From Bacillota bacterium (GTDB taxonomy: Bacteria > Vulcanimicrobiota > JAMDEM01), in contig JAMDEM010000003.1 in NCBI GenBank assembly GCA_023486985.1, positions 1 through 11,498 on the forward strand: a DNA stretch of 11,498 nucleotides, read 5' to 3'. Below, piece by piece: positions 4,255-11,308 of this stretch. Each line of letters opens with the position of its first letter. Position 1 is the stretch's first letter. The notes beneath the pieces are model-generated. The model saw nothing but the letters and a program-made list of their open reading frames with translations, did not search any database and was not told the DNA's origin. A program made the position numbers and the translations under genes.

Positions 4255-6219
4255 TCAGGGAGTCTGATTTTCAGGCTCCTTTTGTTTTTTCCCGATAACC
4301 TTATAGACCTCAATGGCTTCCTTCTTGCCCTTGACCTTCTGCAAGCCCATTGATTCCGCTTCCACAATATTACCGACTCTTTTATATGTATCTTCACTTA
4401 TCAAAATATCGGTATTTAAAACTTTATTCAGTCCTTCAATTCTGGAAGCTGTATTTACCACATCACCCATGGTTGAATACTGCATCCTTCTTGGAGAGCC
4501 AATGCATCCGGCTATGACAGCTCCGGAATGAATTCCTATTTTTACATCAAATGATTCCCTGCCGAGGCTCTTCTGTTTCTCCTGCCACTTTATTAATTCT
4601 TCCTTCATTTCAATAGCGGTAAACACAGCCAGCTCTGCATGATCGGGTTGAGTCGCCGGCGCTCCAAAAATAACCATTATTTCATCCCCCACAAACTGAT
4701 TTAAGGTTCCCTTATATTTAAAAATTATTTCCTCCATATGGGTGAAATAATCATTAAGAATCGAAACAAGCTCCGCCGGCGGCATCCGCTCCGAAAGAGG
4801 CGTAAATTCGTTGATATCTGAGAACAAGATGCTCACTTCCGCCACCGTGCCGCCAAGAGAAAGTTCCCGGCGGCTTTTAAGAATTTCCTCGGCAACAGAG
4901 GTTGAAACCATATTGCCAAAAATTTTTCTGATTCTGTTTTTTTCACGGTCCTCCGCAATGTATCTATAGACAAAGGCAAAAGCAAGGCTTACCGGCATGG
5001 CTGATAACGTATTAATATCAATAAGCCATAAATTAAATTTATGGAAAATCATCACGGAAACATAAAAAAACACAGCCGCAGTAATAACGGTTAAAATTAC
5101 ACCCCTGAAAGGTTTTAAGTGGAAACAAACAAGAGCGGTGAAAACAGAAATTACAATCAGTACCAGCAAATTTATCCGGTTAGCCGCAGGAAAAATAAAG
5201 TCACTATTAATTAGCGTATTAACAGCATTTGCATGAACTTCAACTCCTGCCATCCCGCGGGCGGCATTGAAAAGATTAAAAGGCGTTATTGCAATGTCCT
5301 GGCTTCCCATGCCGGTGGCTCCGATAATAACAATTTTATCTTTAAAATTCTTTGTAAAAAATTCTTTGCTTCCCGAAGAAGCCTCATCAAGGACTTTCCA
5401 GAAAGGAATTGTAAAAAATGTCCCGGGAGGCCCTGCATAATTTATTCTATAACTTGTTCCTTCTTCTTCAGTAATCCGGCGCCCGCCCAGATATTTTTTT
5501 CCATTTTCTTCTTTAAATTCTCTTCCCAAAAATTTGGAAGCAAGTAAAATATCAAAACCCAGATGCGGCTTGTTATCTTTATCCGTGCCGTAAATTGGAA
5601 GAAGGCGCACCGTCCCGTCAATATCAGTAGTTACATTTATAAGTGCCACATTTGCCGGCTTTACGGCAAAAACAAAAAGGTCAAGAGGCTTAATCCACTT
5701 ATTTTCCAGGTCAAGGTAACTTGCCAGCACAACCCGCCCGCCCATTATTGCCTGGGCAAAGCGCTGATCCATGCTGTCAATGTAATCTTCAGCCGTGAAA
5801 TCCTGGATAATTTTTATCCTGCCGTCTTTTTTAAGCTTTTTCATAACCTTTTCAATTCCGTTGACAAGATATTCATCGGAAGGCTTTGCCATAATGCTGT
5901 CAAAACCGATAACTTTCGCTCCTCCCCCAAGTAAAGCCTTAAAGACTTTCTCGTAATGGATATTCCAGAAAATAGAAGGCTCCTCAATTTTTTCATAAGT
6001 TTTCTCATCAATGCCTATGATAACTATATTTTTATTTGGAAAATGCCTTGCGCTCCCCGGATTTGTTATTATTCTGTAATCAAGAAGTTTAAGTTCCAGC
6101 AATTCCAGATACTTCCCCGTATAGCTCCACAGTGAAAGAAGAATGATAATAAATGCGGAAAAAATCCCGGTAGCGGCGGGAATAATCCACTGGCGGAGTA
6201 TCTTCTGGTAGTTTTTCAT
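4255..6219 (-). CDS. CHASE2-domain class III adenylate/guanylate cyclase
   Basis: This 654-residue membrane sensor should make a cyclic nucleotide in response to an extracytoplasmic signal. Order: TM1 (about 12-31), CHASE2 sensor (about 40-340, with VIIGIDEKTYEKI, FKDKIVIIGATGMGSQD and MAGVEVHANAVNTLI), three further TM helices (about 350-420), then the cyclase domain (about 460-640). The metal-binding Asp468 (LFSDINEFT) and Asp512 (VGDEIMVIFGAP) are present, as are the transition-state Asn589 and Arg593 (GDVVNTASR). The usual purine-reading Lys before GD is Gln508 (LNQFVGD) and its partner position is Ser582, so ATP versus GTP preference is uncertain; NQ occurs in some class III cyclases. 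The ATG has only a weak SD (AGAAG). The 3' end overlaps the terminator of the facing operon, and comEC is divergent upstream. Confidence 0.93.
   Translation of the reverse strand: MKNYQKILRQWIIPAATGIFSAFIIILLSLWSYTGKYLELLELKLLDYRIITNPGSARHFPNKNIVIIGIDEKTYEKIEEPSIFWNIHYEKVFKALLGGGAKVIGFDSIMAKPSDEYLVNGIEKVMKKLKKDGRIKIIQDFTAEDYIDSMDQRFAQAIMGGRVVLASYLDLENKWIKPLDLFVFAVKPANVALINVTTDIDGTVRLLPIYGTDKDNKPHLGFDILLASKFLGREFKEENGKKYLGGRRITEEEGTSYRINYAGPPGTFFTIPFWKVLDEASSGSKEFFTKNFKDKIVIIGATGMGSQDIAITPFNLFNAARGMAGVEVHANAVNTLINSDFIFPAANRINLLVLIVISVFTALVCFHLKPFRGVILTVITAAVFFYVSVMIFHKFNLWLIDINTLSAMPVSLAFAFVYRYIAEDREKNRIRKIFGNMVSTSVAEEILKSRRELSLGGTVAEVSILFSDINEFTPLSERMPPAELVSILNDYFTHMEEIIFKYKGTLNQFVGDEIMVIFGAPATQPDHAELAVFTAIEMKEELIKWQEKQKSLGRESFDVKIGIHSGAVIAGCIGSPRRMQYSTMGDVVNTASRIEGLNKVLNTDILISEDTYKRVGNIVEAESMGLQKVKGKKEAIEVYKVIGKKQKEPENQTP
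4259..4290 (+). terminator. Terminator of the metallopeptidase operon, inside the cyclase gene
   Basis: GGAGTCTGA (4259-4267) pairs with TCAGGCTCC (4271-4279) around a TTT loop, with one T-G wobble, followed by TTTTGTTTTTT (4280-4290). It is 23 nt after the stop of the 102-aa gene and sits within the last 12 codons of the convergent cyclase gene. Confidence 0.85.
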
Positions 6220-6261
6220 GAAAAGTTCTTCTATGCTTTAAGCCCTCCATCCTGTTTTTTT

Positions 6262-6302
6262 GATTAACATAAAATTAACAGGTTGGAAAAAATTTGGAAA
6301 AA
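6262..6302 (+). promoter_or_regulatory. Tandem 11-bp units upstream of comEC
   Basis: GATTAACA (6262-6269) and AATTAACA (6273-6280) repeat at 11-bp period, giving TTAACA-N5-TTAACA, the classic Bacillus PhoP half-site pair. They are followed in the same 11-bp phase by two TTGGAAAAA copies (6283-6291 and 6294-6302). The array ends 9 bp before a TATAAT, as at the metallopeptidase promoter. CCTGTT (6251-6256) and AACAGG (6277-6282) also form an inverted repeat here. The region could act on either divergent gene, cyclase or comEC. Confidence 0.42.
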
Positions 6303-6311
6303 TTCTGCATT

Positions 6312-6317
6312 TATAAT
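6312..6317 (+). promoter_or_regulatory. Consensus -10 box of comEC, leaderless arrangement
   Basis: TATAAT ends 6 nt before the comEC ATG at 6324, so a start site 7 nt downstream of the box would be the A of the ATG itself. No SD is seen before the ATG. No convincing -35 is found at 15-19 bp; the tandem array occupies that position. Confidence 0.45.
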
Positions 6318-6323
6318 TAAGAT

Positions 6324-8669
6324 ATGAACCCTGATATTGCATTTGTTACAATTTTTTATATTATAGGGATTCTTTCAGCTTACTTTATAAAGCTGGATAT
6401 AAAGTTTGCCGTAATTCTGCTCATCCTGTCCGCCGCATTTACTGTGATATTTATCAATAAACTCAGGATAAGAAAAATAACAATCTTTCTTCTTTTTCTT
6501 GCCTCAGGAATTTTCATGGAAGCATCTTCAATAAAAATAAACTCTTATGGTCAATTATCCGGCTATCAACTGAAAGAAGTTTCCGTGAGAGGGATGGTGG
6601 CAGATATGCCAGGTCCCGCAGATGACGGGGTTTCCTTTACTTTAAAAGCCAGCGAAATAATTTACCGCGGGATAAACAAAAAAGTATCTGCAGGAATAAA
6701 AATATTCTCTCCTGTTAAAGACATATCATACGGCAATATTCTGCAGGTTTCCGGTTTGCTTGAATATCCTCCCGGGATAAAGAATCCCGGGGAATTTGAT
6801 TATGCCGAATACCTTAAAAGACAGGGAGTTCATCATATTCTTTTTATAAAAGACCCCGGGGGGGTTAAAATCCTTGAAAAACACAGGGGCTCGCCTGTAT
6901 TAAGAACAGCTTACGCGATAAGATGCAAACTTGGCTCAACTCTTGCCCGGGAGTTTGGAGAGAAGGATGCCTCAATAATGGAAGGAATCGCTTTCGGAAC
7001 AAAGAGCCAGATTCCAGATGAAATAATAGATGACTTCCAAAAAAACGGGACTTTTCACATCCTTGCGGCATCAGGCCTTAATGTGGGCATAGTAAGCGGA
7101 TTTCTTCTGCTGGTTTTTAACTTCTTAAAACTTTCAAAGAAGACGGCTGTCATTGTTTCCATACCCATAATAATTCTTTATACCATCCTCACGGGATTGG
7201 TGCCTTCCATGATACGTGCCTCCGTCATGGGCATTATTATGCTTGTCGGCTATGCCATTGACAAAGAAGGTACCACTTTAAATTGCTTTTTTCTTGCCGC
7301 CTTGCTCATGCTTTTCTTCGTGCCTGACTGGCTCTTTGATACAGGATTTCAATTAAGTTTTCTTTCCGTTGCCGGAATAATCTTTGTTACAGACAAACTG
7401 AAAGACTACATGAAAAACCTTCCGGGCTGGCTGCGGCTTAATCTCAGCATCTGCCTGGCTTCGCAGGCTATGATTACGCCACTTCTTGCACTTTATTTTA
7501 ACCAGATTTCCCTGATTTCTCCTTTTGCCAATCTTGTAATTGTCCCTCTCTCCGGCATACTTCTGCCCCTTATCCTCCTTTCATCAATTTTAGGCGCGAT
7601 AAGCCTTTCTCTTGCTGCGCCTTTTGCAGGCATCACGCATTTTTTGCTCTGCTTCATGATGAAATTTTCACATTATACAGGCTCTCTGAAAGGCGCAAGC
7701 CTGGCAATGCCAACTCCGTCAGTCACTTCAATTCTTCTTTATTATGCTTTTATTGCTTCAATACTTTTATTTATCTGGAAAAAAATAAATAAAGCCTGGT
7801 TTGCGCGCATCCTGTTTTGTTTGATTCTTTTTTCTGCATTTTTCTTTTTATATGAGGAAGCCCGTGGAACCCGGCTTGAAGTAACTTTTCTTAATGTGGG
7901 AGAAGGAGAATGCGCCTTTTTGTCACTTCCGGGTGGAGAAAAAGTGCTGATAGACGCAGGACCTGTTTATCATGTAAAGACAAAAGATATTGACTACGGC
8001 AAAAAAGTGGTTGTTCCTTATTTAAAAAGAAAGGGCGTAAAAAGACTTGATCTTGTAGTAATAACCCATCCCCACAGCGACCATGCGGGCGGAATGAGGA
8101 AGGTGCTGGAAAACTTCCCCGCCGGTTTAATTATGGATACTTCTTTAATGGCGGATTCAAAGGATTTTAAAGAACTGGAGTTTTTTCTGGAAAAAAGTAA
8201 AATTCCATTGATTAAAGCACGACAGGGCATGAAGTTATCATTTAACAAGGACGTGACTATTGAAGTTCTTAATCCGCCCGGACTCATGATGAACGGAACT
8301 TCCAATGACACAAACAATAATTCCATAGTCATTAAGTTGTCAGATAAAAATTTGTCTTTTCTATTTTGCGCCGATATTCAAAAAGAAGCCGAAGAAGAAA
8401 TCCTTGAAAATTGCAGTTCAATAAAAAGCGATGTAATGCTTACAGCCCATCAGGGAAGCGCTGATTCAGCAAATGAGGATTTTCTAAAAGCAGTAGGTCC
8501 TTCCTTTGCGGTCATATCTGTCGGCAGAAACAACAACTTTAATCATCCGTCGCCGGTTACCATAGAGCTCCTTAAAAAAATGAATGTAAAAATTTACCGC
8601 ACCGATAAAGACGGTGCGGTTATATTTACAGAAAAAGACGGCGCGCTTGAGGTAAAAAAGTGCAATTAA
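6324..8669 (+). CDS. comEC: ComEC/Rec2 DNA uptake channel
   Basis: ComEC carries single-stranded DNA across the inner membrane during transformation. The 781-residue product has all three family parts: N-terminal membrane segments with an OB-like DUF4131 domain (about 25-185, with NPGEFDYAEYLKRQGVHHILF), the multi-helix Competence domain (about 215-500, with HILAASGLNVG at 245 and DTGFQLSFLSVAGI), and a C-terminal metallo-beta-lactamase-like domain (about 517-780). The latter keeps HPHSDH (582-587), Asp684 and HPSP (741). Odd points: the usual SGLH is SGLN (Asn253), the usual DVGQGD is NVGEGE (524-529), and HHGS is HQGS (709-712). Length and frame are intact, so it is probably functional. There is no SD; see the adjacent -10 box. 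Its stop lies 3 nt from the stop of the facing epimerase gene. Confidence 0.95.
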   Translation: MNPDIAFVTIFYIIGILSAYFIKLDIKFAVILLILSAAFTVIFINKLRIRKITIFLLFLASGIFMEASSIKINSYGQLSGYQLKEVSVRGMVADMPGPADDGVSFTLKASEIIYRGINKKVSAGIKIFSPVKDISYGNILQVSGLLEYPPGIKNPGEFDYAEYLKRQGVHHILFIKDPGGVKILEKHRGSPVLRTAYAIRCKLGSTLAREFGEKDASIMEGIAFGTKSQIPDEIIDDFQKNGTFHILAASGLNVGIVSGFLLLVFNFLKLSKKTAVIVSIPIIILYTILTGLVPSMIRASVMGIIMLVGYAIDKEGTTLNCFFLAALLMLFFVPDWLFDTGFQLSFLSVAGIIFVTDKLKDYMKNLPGWLRLNLSICLASQAMITPLLALYFNQISLISPFANLVIVPLSGILLPLILLSSILGAISLSLAAPFAGITHFLLCFMMKFSHYTGSLKGASLAMPTPSVTSILLYYAFIASILLFIWKKINKAWFARILFCLILFSAFFFLYEEARGTRLEVTFLNVGEGECAFLSLPGGEKVLIDAGPVYHVKTKDIDYGKKVVVPYLKRKGVKRLDLVVITHPHSDHAGGMRKVLENFPAGLIMDTSLMADSKDFKELEFFLEKSKIPLIKARQGMKLSFNKDVTIEVLNPPGLMMNGTSNDTNNNSIVIKLSDKNLSFLFCADIQKEAEEEILENCSSIKSDVMLTAHQGSADSANEDFLKAVGPSFAVISVGRNNNFNHPSPVTIELLKKMNVKIYRTDKDGAVIFTEKDGALEVKKCN
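8588..8620 (-). terminator. Terminator for the epimerase gene, inside comEC
   Basis: ACCGCACCG (8596-8604) and CGGTGCGGT (8612-8620) form a perfect 9-bp stem with a 7-nt loop. Read on the minus strand it is followed by AAATTTTT (8595-8588), and it lies about 50 nt past the stop of the minus-strand epimerase. On the plus strand only TATATTT follows and comEC is still being translated, so leftward termination is the better reading. Confidence 0.6.
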
Positions 8670-8672
8670 AAA

Positions 8673-9605
8673 TCAGGCTTTTATCTTTCGTTCTTCCCGG
8701 AAATAAGCCAGAGTTCTTTCGAGCCCTTCTTCCATAGAAACCATCGGTTCCCAGCCTATTTCCTCACTTGCTTTTTTCCAGTCAAGATAAACTTTCTGGA
8801 TTTCTCCGTCCCTGCGTGGTCCTGACCCGGGGCTTACCTCTACCGGAATAAGCCGGGTGAGGCTTTTGAAAAGTTTATTTACAGAGGTTCCCACCCCTGT
8901 CCCGATATTTAAAAGATTGCTGCGTGGGGATTCAATGGCAAAAACATTTGCCTTAACAACATCCTCGATATAAACATAATCTCGAAGCTGTTCCCCTCCT
9001 CCATAAATAACAGGGACTCTTCCCTCAAGCAAGGCGTTGATAAATATGGCAACCACGCCTGCTTCGCCGTGAGGATCCTGCCTCGGTCCATAAACATTGC
9101 CGTATCTTAAAATCGAATATTTTAAGCCCTTAATAGAATTGTAATAATTAAGATAAACCTCTACCGCATACTTAGAAGCTCCGTATGGAGATATGGGACA
9201 GGCTGTGTCCTTTTCACTTGCCGGAAGTTTTACCGGCTCGCCGTAAATCACCCCGCCGCTTGAGGCGAAGATAAATTTTTTTACGCCGTATTTTACTGAA
9301 TTTTCAAGAAGATTGATAGAACCCAGAATGTTAACGCGCGCATCTTTCAGCGGATCTTCAACCGAGTGTCTCACATCTATCTGAGCGGCGTGGTGGTTTA
9401 CAATGTCAAAACTTTCTTCTTTAAAGAGTTTATCCAGCCCGGCATCACAGATATCCATCTTGATAAACTTTGCCCTTGGATTTATGTTTTTCTCCTTGCC
9501 GGTAGAAAGATTGTCAACAATAACAACCTCGTTGCCCATTGATATAAGAAAGTCGCTTATGTGAGAAGCAATAAAACCCGCTCCCCCTGTTACAAGAATT
9601 TTCAT
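8673..9605 (-). CDS. NAD-dependent sugar-nucleotide epimerase (GalE-like SDR)
   Basis: This extended short-chain dehydrogenase probably interconverts UDP-hexoses for cell-surface polysaccharide. The 310-residue product opens MKILVTGGAGFIASHI, an NAD-binding Rossmann fold with Gly7 and Gly10 and Ala13 in place of the third Gly, a common variant. Asp31 (VIVDNLSTG) fits NAD preference. Catalytic residues are in FASSGGVIYGEP (Ser115/116) and PYGASK (Tyr141-x3-Lys145). RYGNVYGPRQDP and the closing IGWEPMVSMEEGL are typical of UDP-glucose/UDP-GlcNAc 4-epimerases. Substrate cannot be fixed from this, so I give no gene symbol. Start choice: AGGAG at 9618-9614 (minus) is only 2 nt from a TTG at 9611 but 8 nt from the ATG at 9605, so the ATG is preferred. 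It stands alone, with no other sugar genes nearby. Confidence 0.92.
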   Translation of the reverse strand: MKILVTGGAGFIASHISDFLISMGNEVVIVDNLSTGKEKNINPRAKFIKMDICDAGLDKLFKEESFDIVNHHAAQIDVRHSVEDPLKDARVNILGSINLLENSVKYGVKKFIFASSGGVIYGEPVKLPASEKDTACPISPYGASKYAVEVYLNYYNSIKGLKYSILRYGNVYGPRQDPHGEAGVVAIFINALLEGRVPVIYGGGEQLRDYVYIEDVVKANVFAIESPRSNLLNIGTGVGTSVNKLFKSLTRLIPVEVSPGSGPRRDGEIQKVYLDWKKASEEIGWEPMVSMEEGLERTLAYFREERKIKA

Positions 9606-9672
9606 CAACAATACTCCTGGTTTAATAATTTACGGAAGCTCTTTTGTTCTACACATAATCAGCAATTTCCTT

Positions 9673-9890
9673 TAATAATGCCTATTGGGTCTCATTAACT
9701 TGGTAATGGCTGTACTCGCCTTGTACTCCCTCTTGGACAAAACTAAGGCTTGCTCCACTGCAAAATCCAAACTCGCCCTTCGGGCTTCAAACAGTGGATT
9801 TTGCAAACGCTCCGCTTCGCCAAGTTTTGTTAGCCAATCAGTCCGTAGAAGCTCGCCCAGCCATTACCAAGCTCGCAAGTTTCATTATTA
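9673..9890. repeat. Nested inverted-repeat element of about 218 bp
   Basis: Successive arms pair in order toward the centre. They are TAATAATG (9673-9680) with CATTATTA (9883-9890); a perfect 14-bp arm CTTGGTAATGGCTG (9699-9712) with CAGCCATTACCAAG (9858-9871); ACAAAACT (9737-9744) with AGTTTTGT (9823-9830); TGCAAAATCCA (9759-9769) with TGGATTTTGCA (9795-9805); and a central GCCC-TTC-GGGC hairpin (9775-9785). CCACTG (9755-9760) and CAGTGG (9792-9797) offer an alternative pairing. There is no transposase and no open frame with an SD. It could be a non-autonomous mobile element, an interspersed palindromic repeat or a structured RNA. Confidence 0.75.
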
Positions 9891-9902
9891 TCCGTATGCT
9901 AA

Positions 9903-9931
9903 TTGCTGGCGCTACTGAAATCTGGTAAAAT
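9903..9931 (+). promoter_or_regulatory. Candidate promoter of the two small genes
   Basis: TTGCTG (9903-9908) and TAAAAT (9926-9931) are separated by 17 bp, with GG just before the -10. Transcription would begin about 25 nt before the TTG start at 9963, leaving room for the SD AAGGTGA (9951-9957). Confidence 0.4.
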
Positions 9932-9962
9932 TATGGTATCTTAAGAAAGAAAGGTGATTCTA

Positions 9963-10124
9963 TTGGAAAGAGACAAGATGCTCCAGGAACTCAAGAGTTT
10001 ATACCAACAGCTTGATACCGTGATGAAGAAAAAAGACAAGGAAAAAAAAGTTGAAATAAGCACCGGCATAAGAAAAATTTTAAATTCTTTAATCGAGGAG
10101 CTTCCGTCTGCCAAGAGGTCATAA
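9963..10124 (+). CDS. Small 53-aa charged helical protein, unknown function
   Basis: A TTG codon at 9963 follows the SD AAGGTGA (9951-9957) with 5-nt spacing and opens a 53-residue frame: MERDKMLQELKSLYQQLDTV and so on, ending IRKILNSLIEELPSAKRS. The peptide is rich in Lys and Glu and reads as two helices with heptad-like leucines, suggesting a small coiled-coil or oligomerising protein. No signal peptide, Cys or known motif is visible. The stop TAA (10122-10124) shares its last A with the ATG of the next gene, a TAATG overlap that points to translational coupling. Its shortness and TTG start make it easy to miss. The coupling and the good SD are the main reasons to believe it is real. Confidence 0.68.
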   Translation: MERDKMLQELKSLYQQLDTVMKKKDKEKKVEISTGIRKILNSLIEELPSAKRS

Positions 10125-10351
10125 TGAAGATGACAAGAGCTGTCTGCGCTACCTGTAAGCATCTCAAGGTGCTTGAGGTAGGCAGAGAATTTGAACAAAT
10201 ACTTGATACTGAATACACTCTTTTTGAGTGCTCTGTTTTCGGCTGGCGCACAAAAGAATTTTACCTTATGGCGCCTTCGCCTGAATCAATCGGAGACATT
10301 GACGATACAATCTGCGAGTTCTGGGAAGAATGGGATGCAGATCTAGACTGA
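10124..10351 (+). CDS. Small four-cysteine protein, probable metal site
   Basis: The 75-residue protein begins MKMTRAVCATCKHLKVLEVG and carries Cys8, Cys11 (CxxC), Cys36 (ECSVFGW) and Cys64 (ICEFWEEW). This four-cysteine pattern fits one zinc or an iron-sulfur cluster holding together a small domain. The C-terminus is strongly acidic (SIGDIDDTICEFWEEWDADLD). I recognise the general look of small Cys proteins with a 'C-x-VFG' turn but not a named family. The SD AAGAGG (10113-10118) lies 5 nt before the ATG, inside the end of the 53-aa gene, and the two genes overlap by one base. Its end overlaps the end of the facing ZIP transporter gene by 9 bp. Confidence 0.78.
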   Translation: MKMTRAVCATCKHLKVLEVGREFEQILDTEYTLFECSVFGWRTKEFYLMAPSPESIGDIDDTICEFWEEWDADLD

Positions 10352-11155
10352 AAAGCCTGCCATTTCAAGAATCTTTAACGATATATAAAAGAGTATAACT
10401 CCTAAAATTACAAAAAGTACGGAAACTTTGTTTCTTCCTGCGCTCGTTGCAGGAATCAGGTCGCTTGCGCCGATATAGAGAAAGGAGCCTGTAGCCAGGG
10501 TTAAAAGCACTCTGGCTATTGTTTCATTACCATGGCTCACAAAATAAGCAAAAACTGCGCCGGCGATAGTCGAAATGCCAAGAAGAACCGCTGATGAAAA
10601 AGCCACATTTCTGCTCTGGTCCGACGCCAGCATCAGGGATGAAGCGCTAAAGCCTTCAGGCAGTTTGTGGAATATCACCGCCAGAAACATTAATACCCCT
10701 GTGTGGATGCCCATTGAAAAACCGGCTGCAATAGCCACGCCGTCAAAGAAAGTGTGAATTACAAGCCCTACTATAGCGGCATAGCTTGCCGTGGGCGAAA
10801 TCAGACAATCTCCGTCGCAGATCTGCCTTCCAACCAATGAATGGCCATGCTCGGTATAACCTGCTTTGGATTCCACTTCTTCCTGAGAGTGGGCATGAAT
10901 TGAGAAAAGGTTCTCGATAAGGTAAAGAACAAGAAATCCTATAAGGATATAAAGTGCGCCGTGGGGGTTTTTCTCCATTGCTTCCGGCACCCGGTCAAGA
11001 ATGGCGGCGGAAAGGATAAAGCCTGCCGCCAGGGCAGTGAAATAAAGAAGCGTTTGCTTGGAAGCCTGCTTCTTCATCATTGTAAGACACCCGCCGACAA
11101 CATCGGCAAATGCTGCAATTACTGCAAGCCCTATAGCCAGAAGATATAAATTCAT
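10343..11155 (-). CDS. ZIP-family divalent metal transporter
   Basis: ZIP proteins import Zn, Fe or similar ions into the cytoplasm; GufA/ZupT-type bacterial members are closest here. The 270-residue product has about eight membrane helices. The signature metal site is in HTFFDGVAIAAG (His134, Asp138) and HKLPEGFS (His163, Glu167), corresponding to the HNxxDGxAI and HExPE motifs of helices 4 and 5. The loop after helix 3 is His-rich (HAHSQEEVESKAGYTEHGHS, 87-106) and includes a nearby CDGDC (113-117), which may gather metal. An SD GGAG (11164-11161, minus) lies 5 nt before the ATG. Which metal is carried is not visible. The facing four-Cys gene overlaps its last 9 bp; a functional link between a probable metal-binding protein and a metal importer is possible but not shown, since they are transcribed from opposite strands. 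Confidence 0.93.
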   Translation of the reverse strand: MNLYLLAIGLAVIAAFADVVGGCLTMMKKQASKQTLLYFTALAAGFILSAAILDRVPEAMEKNPHGALYILIGFLVLYLIENLFSIHAHSQEEVESKAGYTEHGHSLVGRQICDGDCLISPTASYAAIVGLVIHTFFDGVAIAAGFSMGIHTGVLMFLAVIFHKLPEGFSASSLMLASDQSRNVAFSSAVLLGISTIAGAVFAYFVSHGNETIARVLLTLATGSFLYIGASDLIPATSAGRNKVSVLFVILGVILFYISLKILEMAGFSV

Positions 11156-11234
11156 ATTCTCTCCGCTTTACCGTTTTAAAATGATTATATTAGCACAGGA
11201 AGCTAAAGTCAAATACTTCCGCATCAAAGCCCCC

Positions 11235-11263
11235 TTGATTTTTTCCTTAAATGGAGTGATATT
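11235..11263 (+). promoter_or_regulatory. Weak candidate promoter of the last gene
   Basis: TTGATT (11235-11240) is followed after 17 bp by GATATT (11258-11263), part of TGATATTATTATATA. The -10 match is poor and several A/T frames compete, so the exact site is unclear. It lies between the divergent ZIP transporter and the last gene. Confidence 0.25.
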
Positions 11264-11308
11264 ATTATATATACACAGGCTTCTATCGAGTACTTTAGGA
11301 GGGCAATA

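Larger units (their letters stand above)
9612..9962. other. Long non-coding stretch between epimerase and 53-aa gene
   Basis: This stretch of about 350 nt has no supportable gene. It holds the epimerase SD at one end, the 218-bp inverted-repeat structure in the middle (9673-9890) and a candidate promoter plus SD for the 53-aa gene at the other end. Confidence 0.7.

Noticed and set aside
5233..5934. Two plus-strand open frames opposite the cyclase gene
   Set aside because: Both are antisense to the well-supported CHASE2 domain coding sequence and have no SD or family features.
9673..9890. Insertion sequence remnant
   Set aside because: No transposase fragment and no terminal target duplication could be seen; described only as an inverted-repeat element.
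9685..9918. A 77-codon plus-strand frame through the inverted-repeat element
   Set aside because: It has no SD, its codons simply follow the two arms of the palindrome, and the product shows no recognisable domain.
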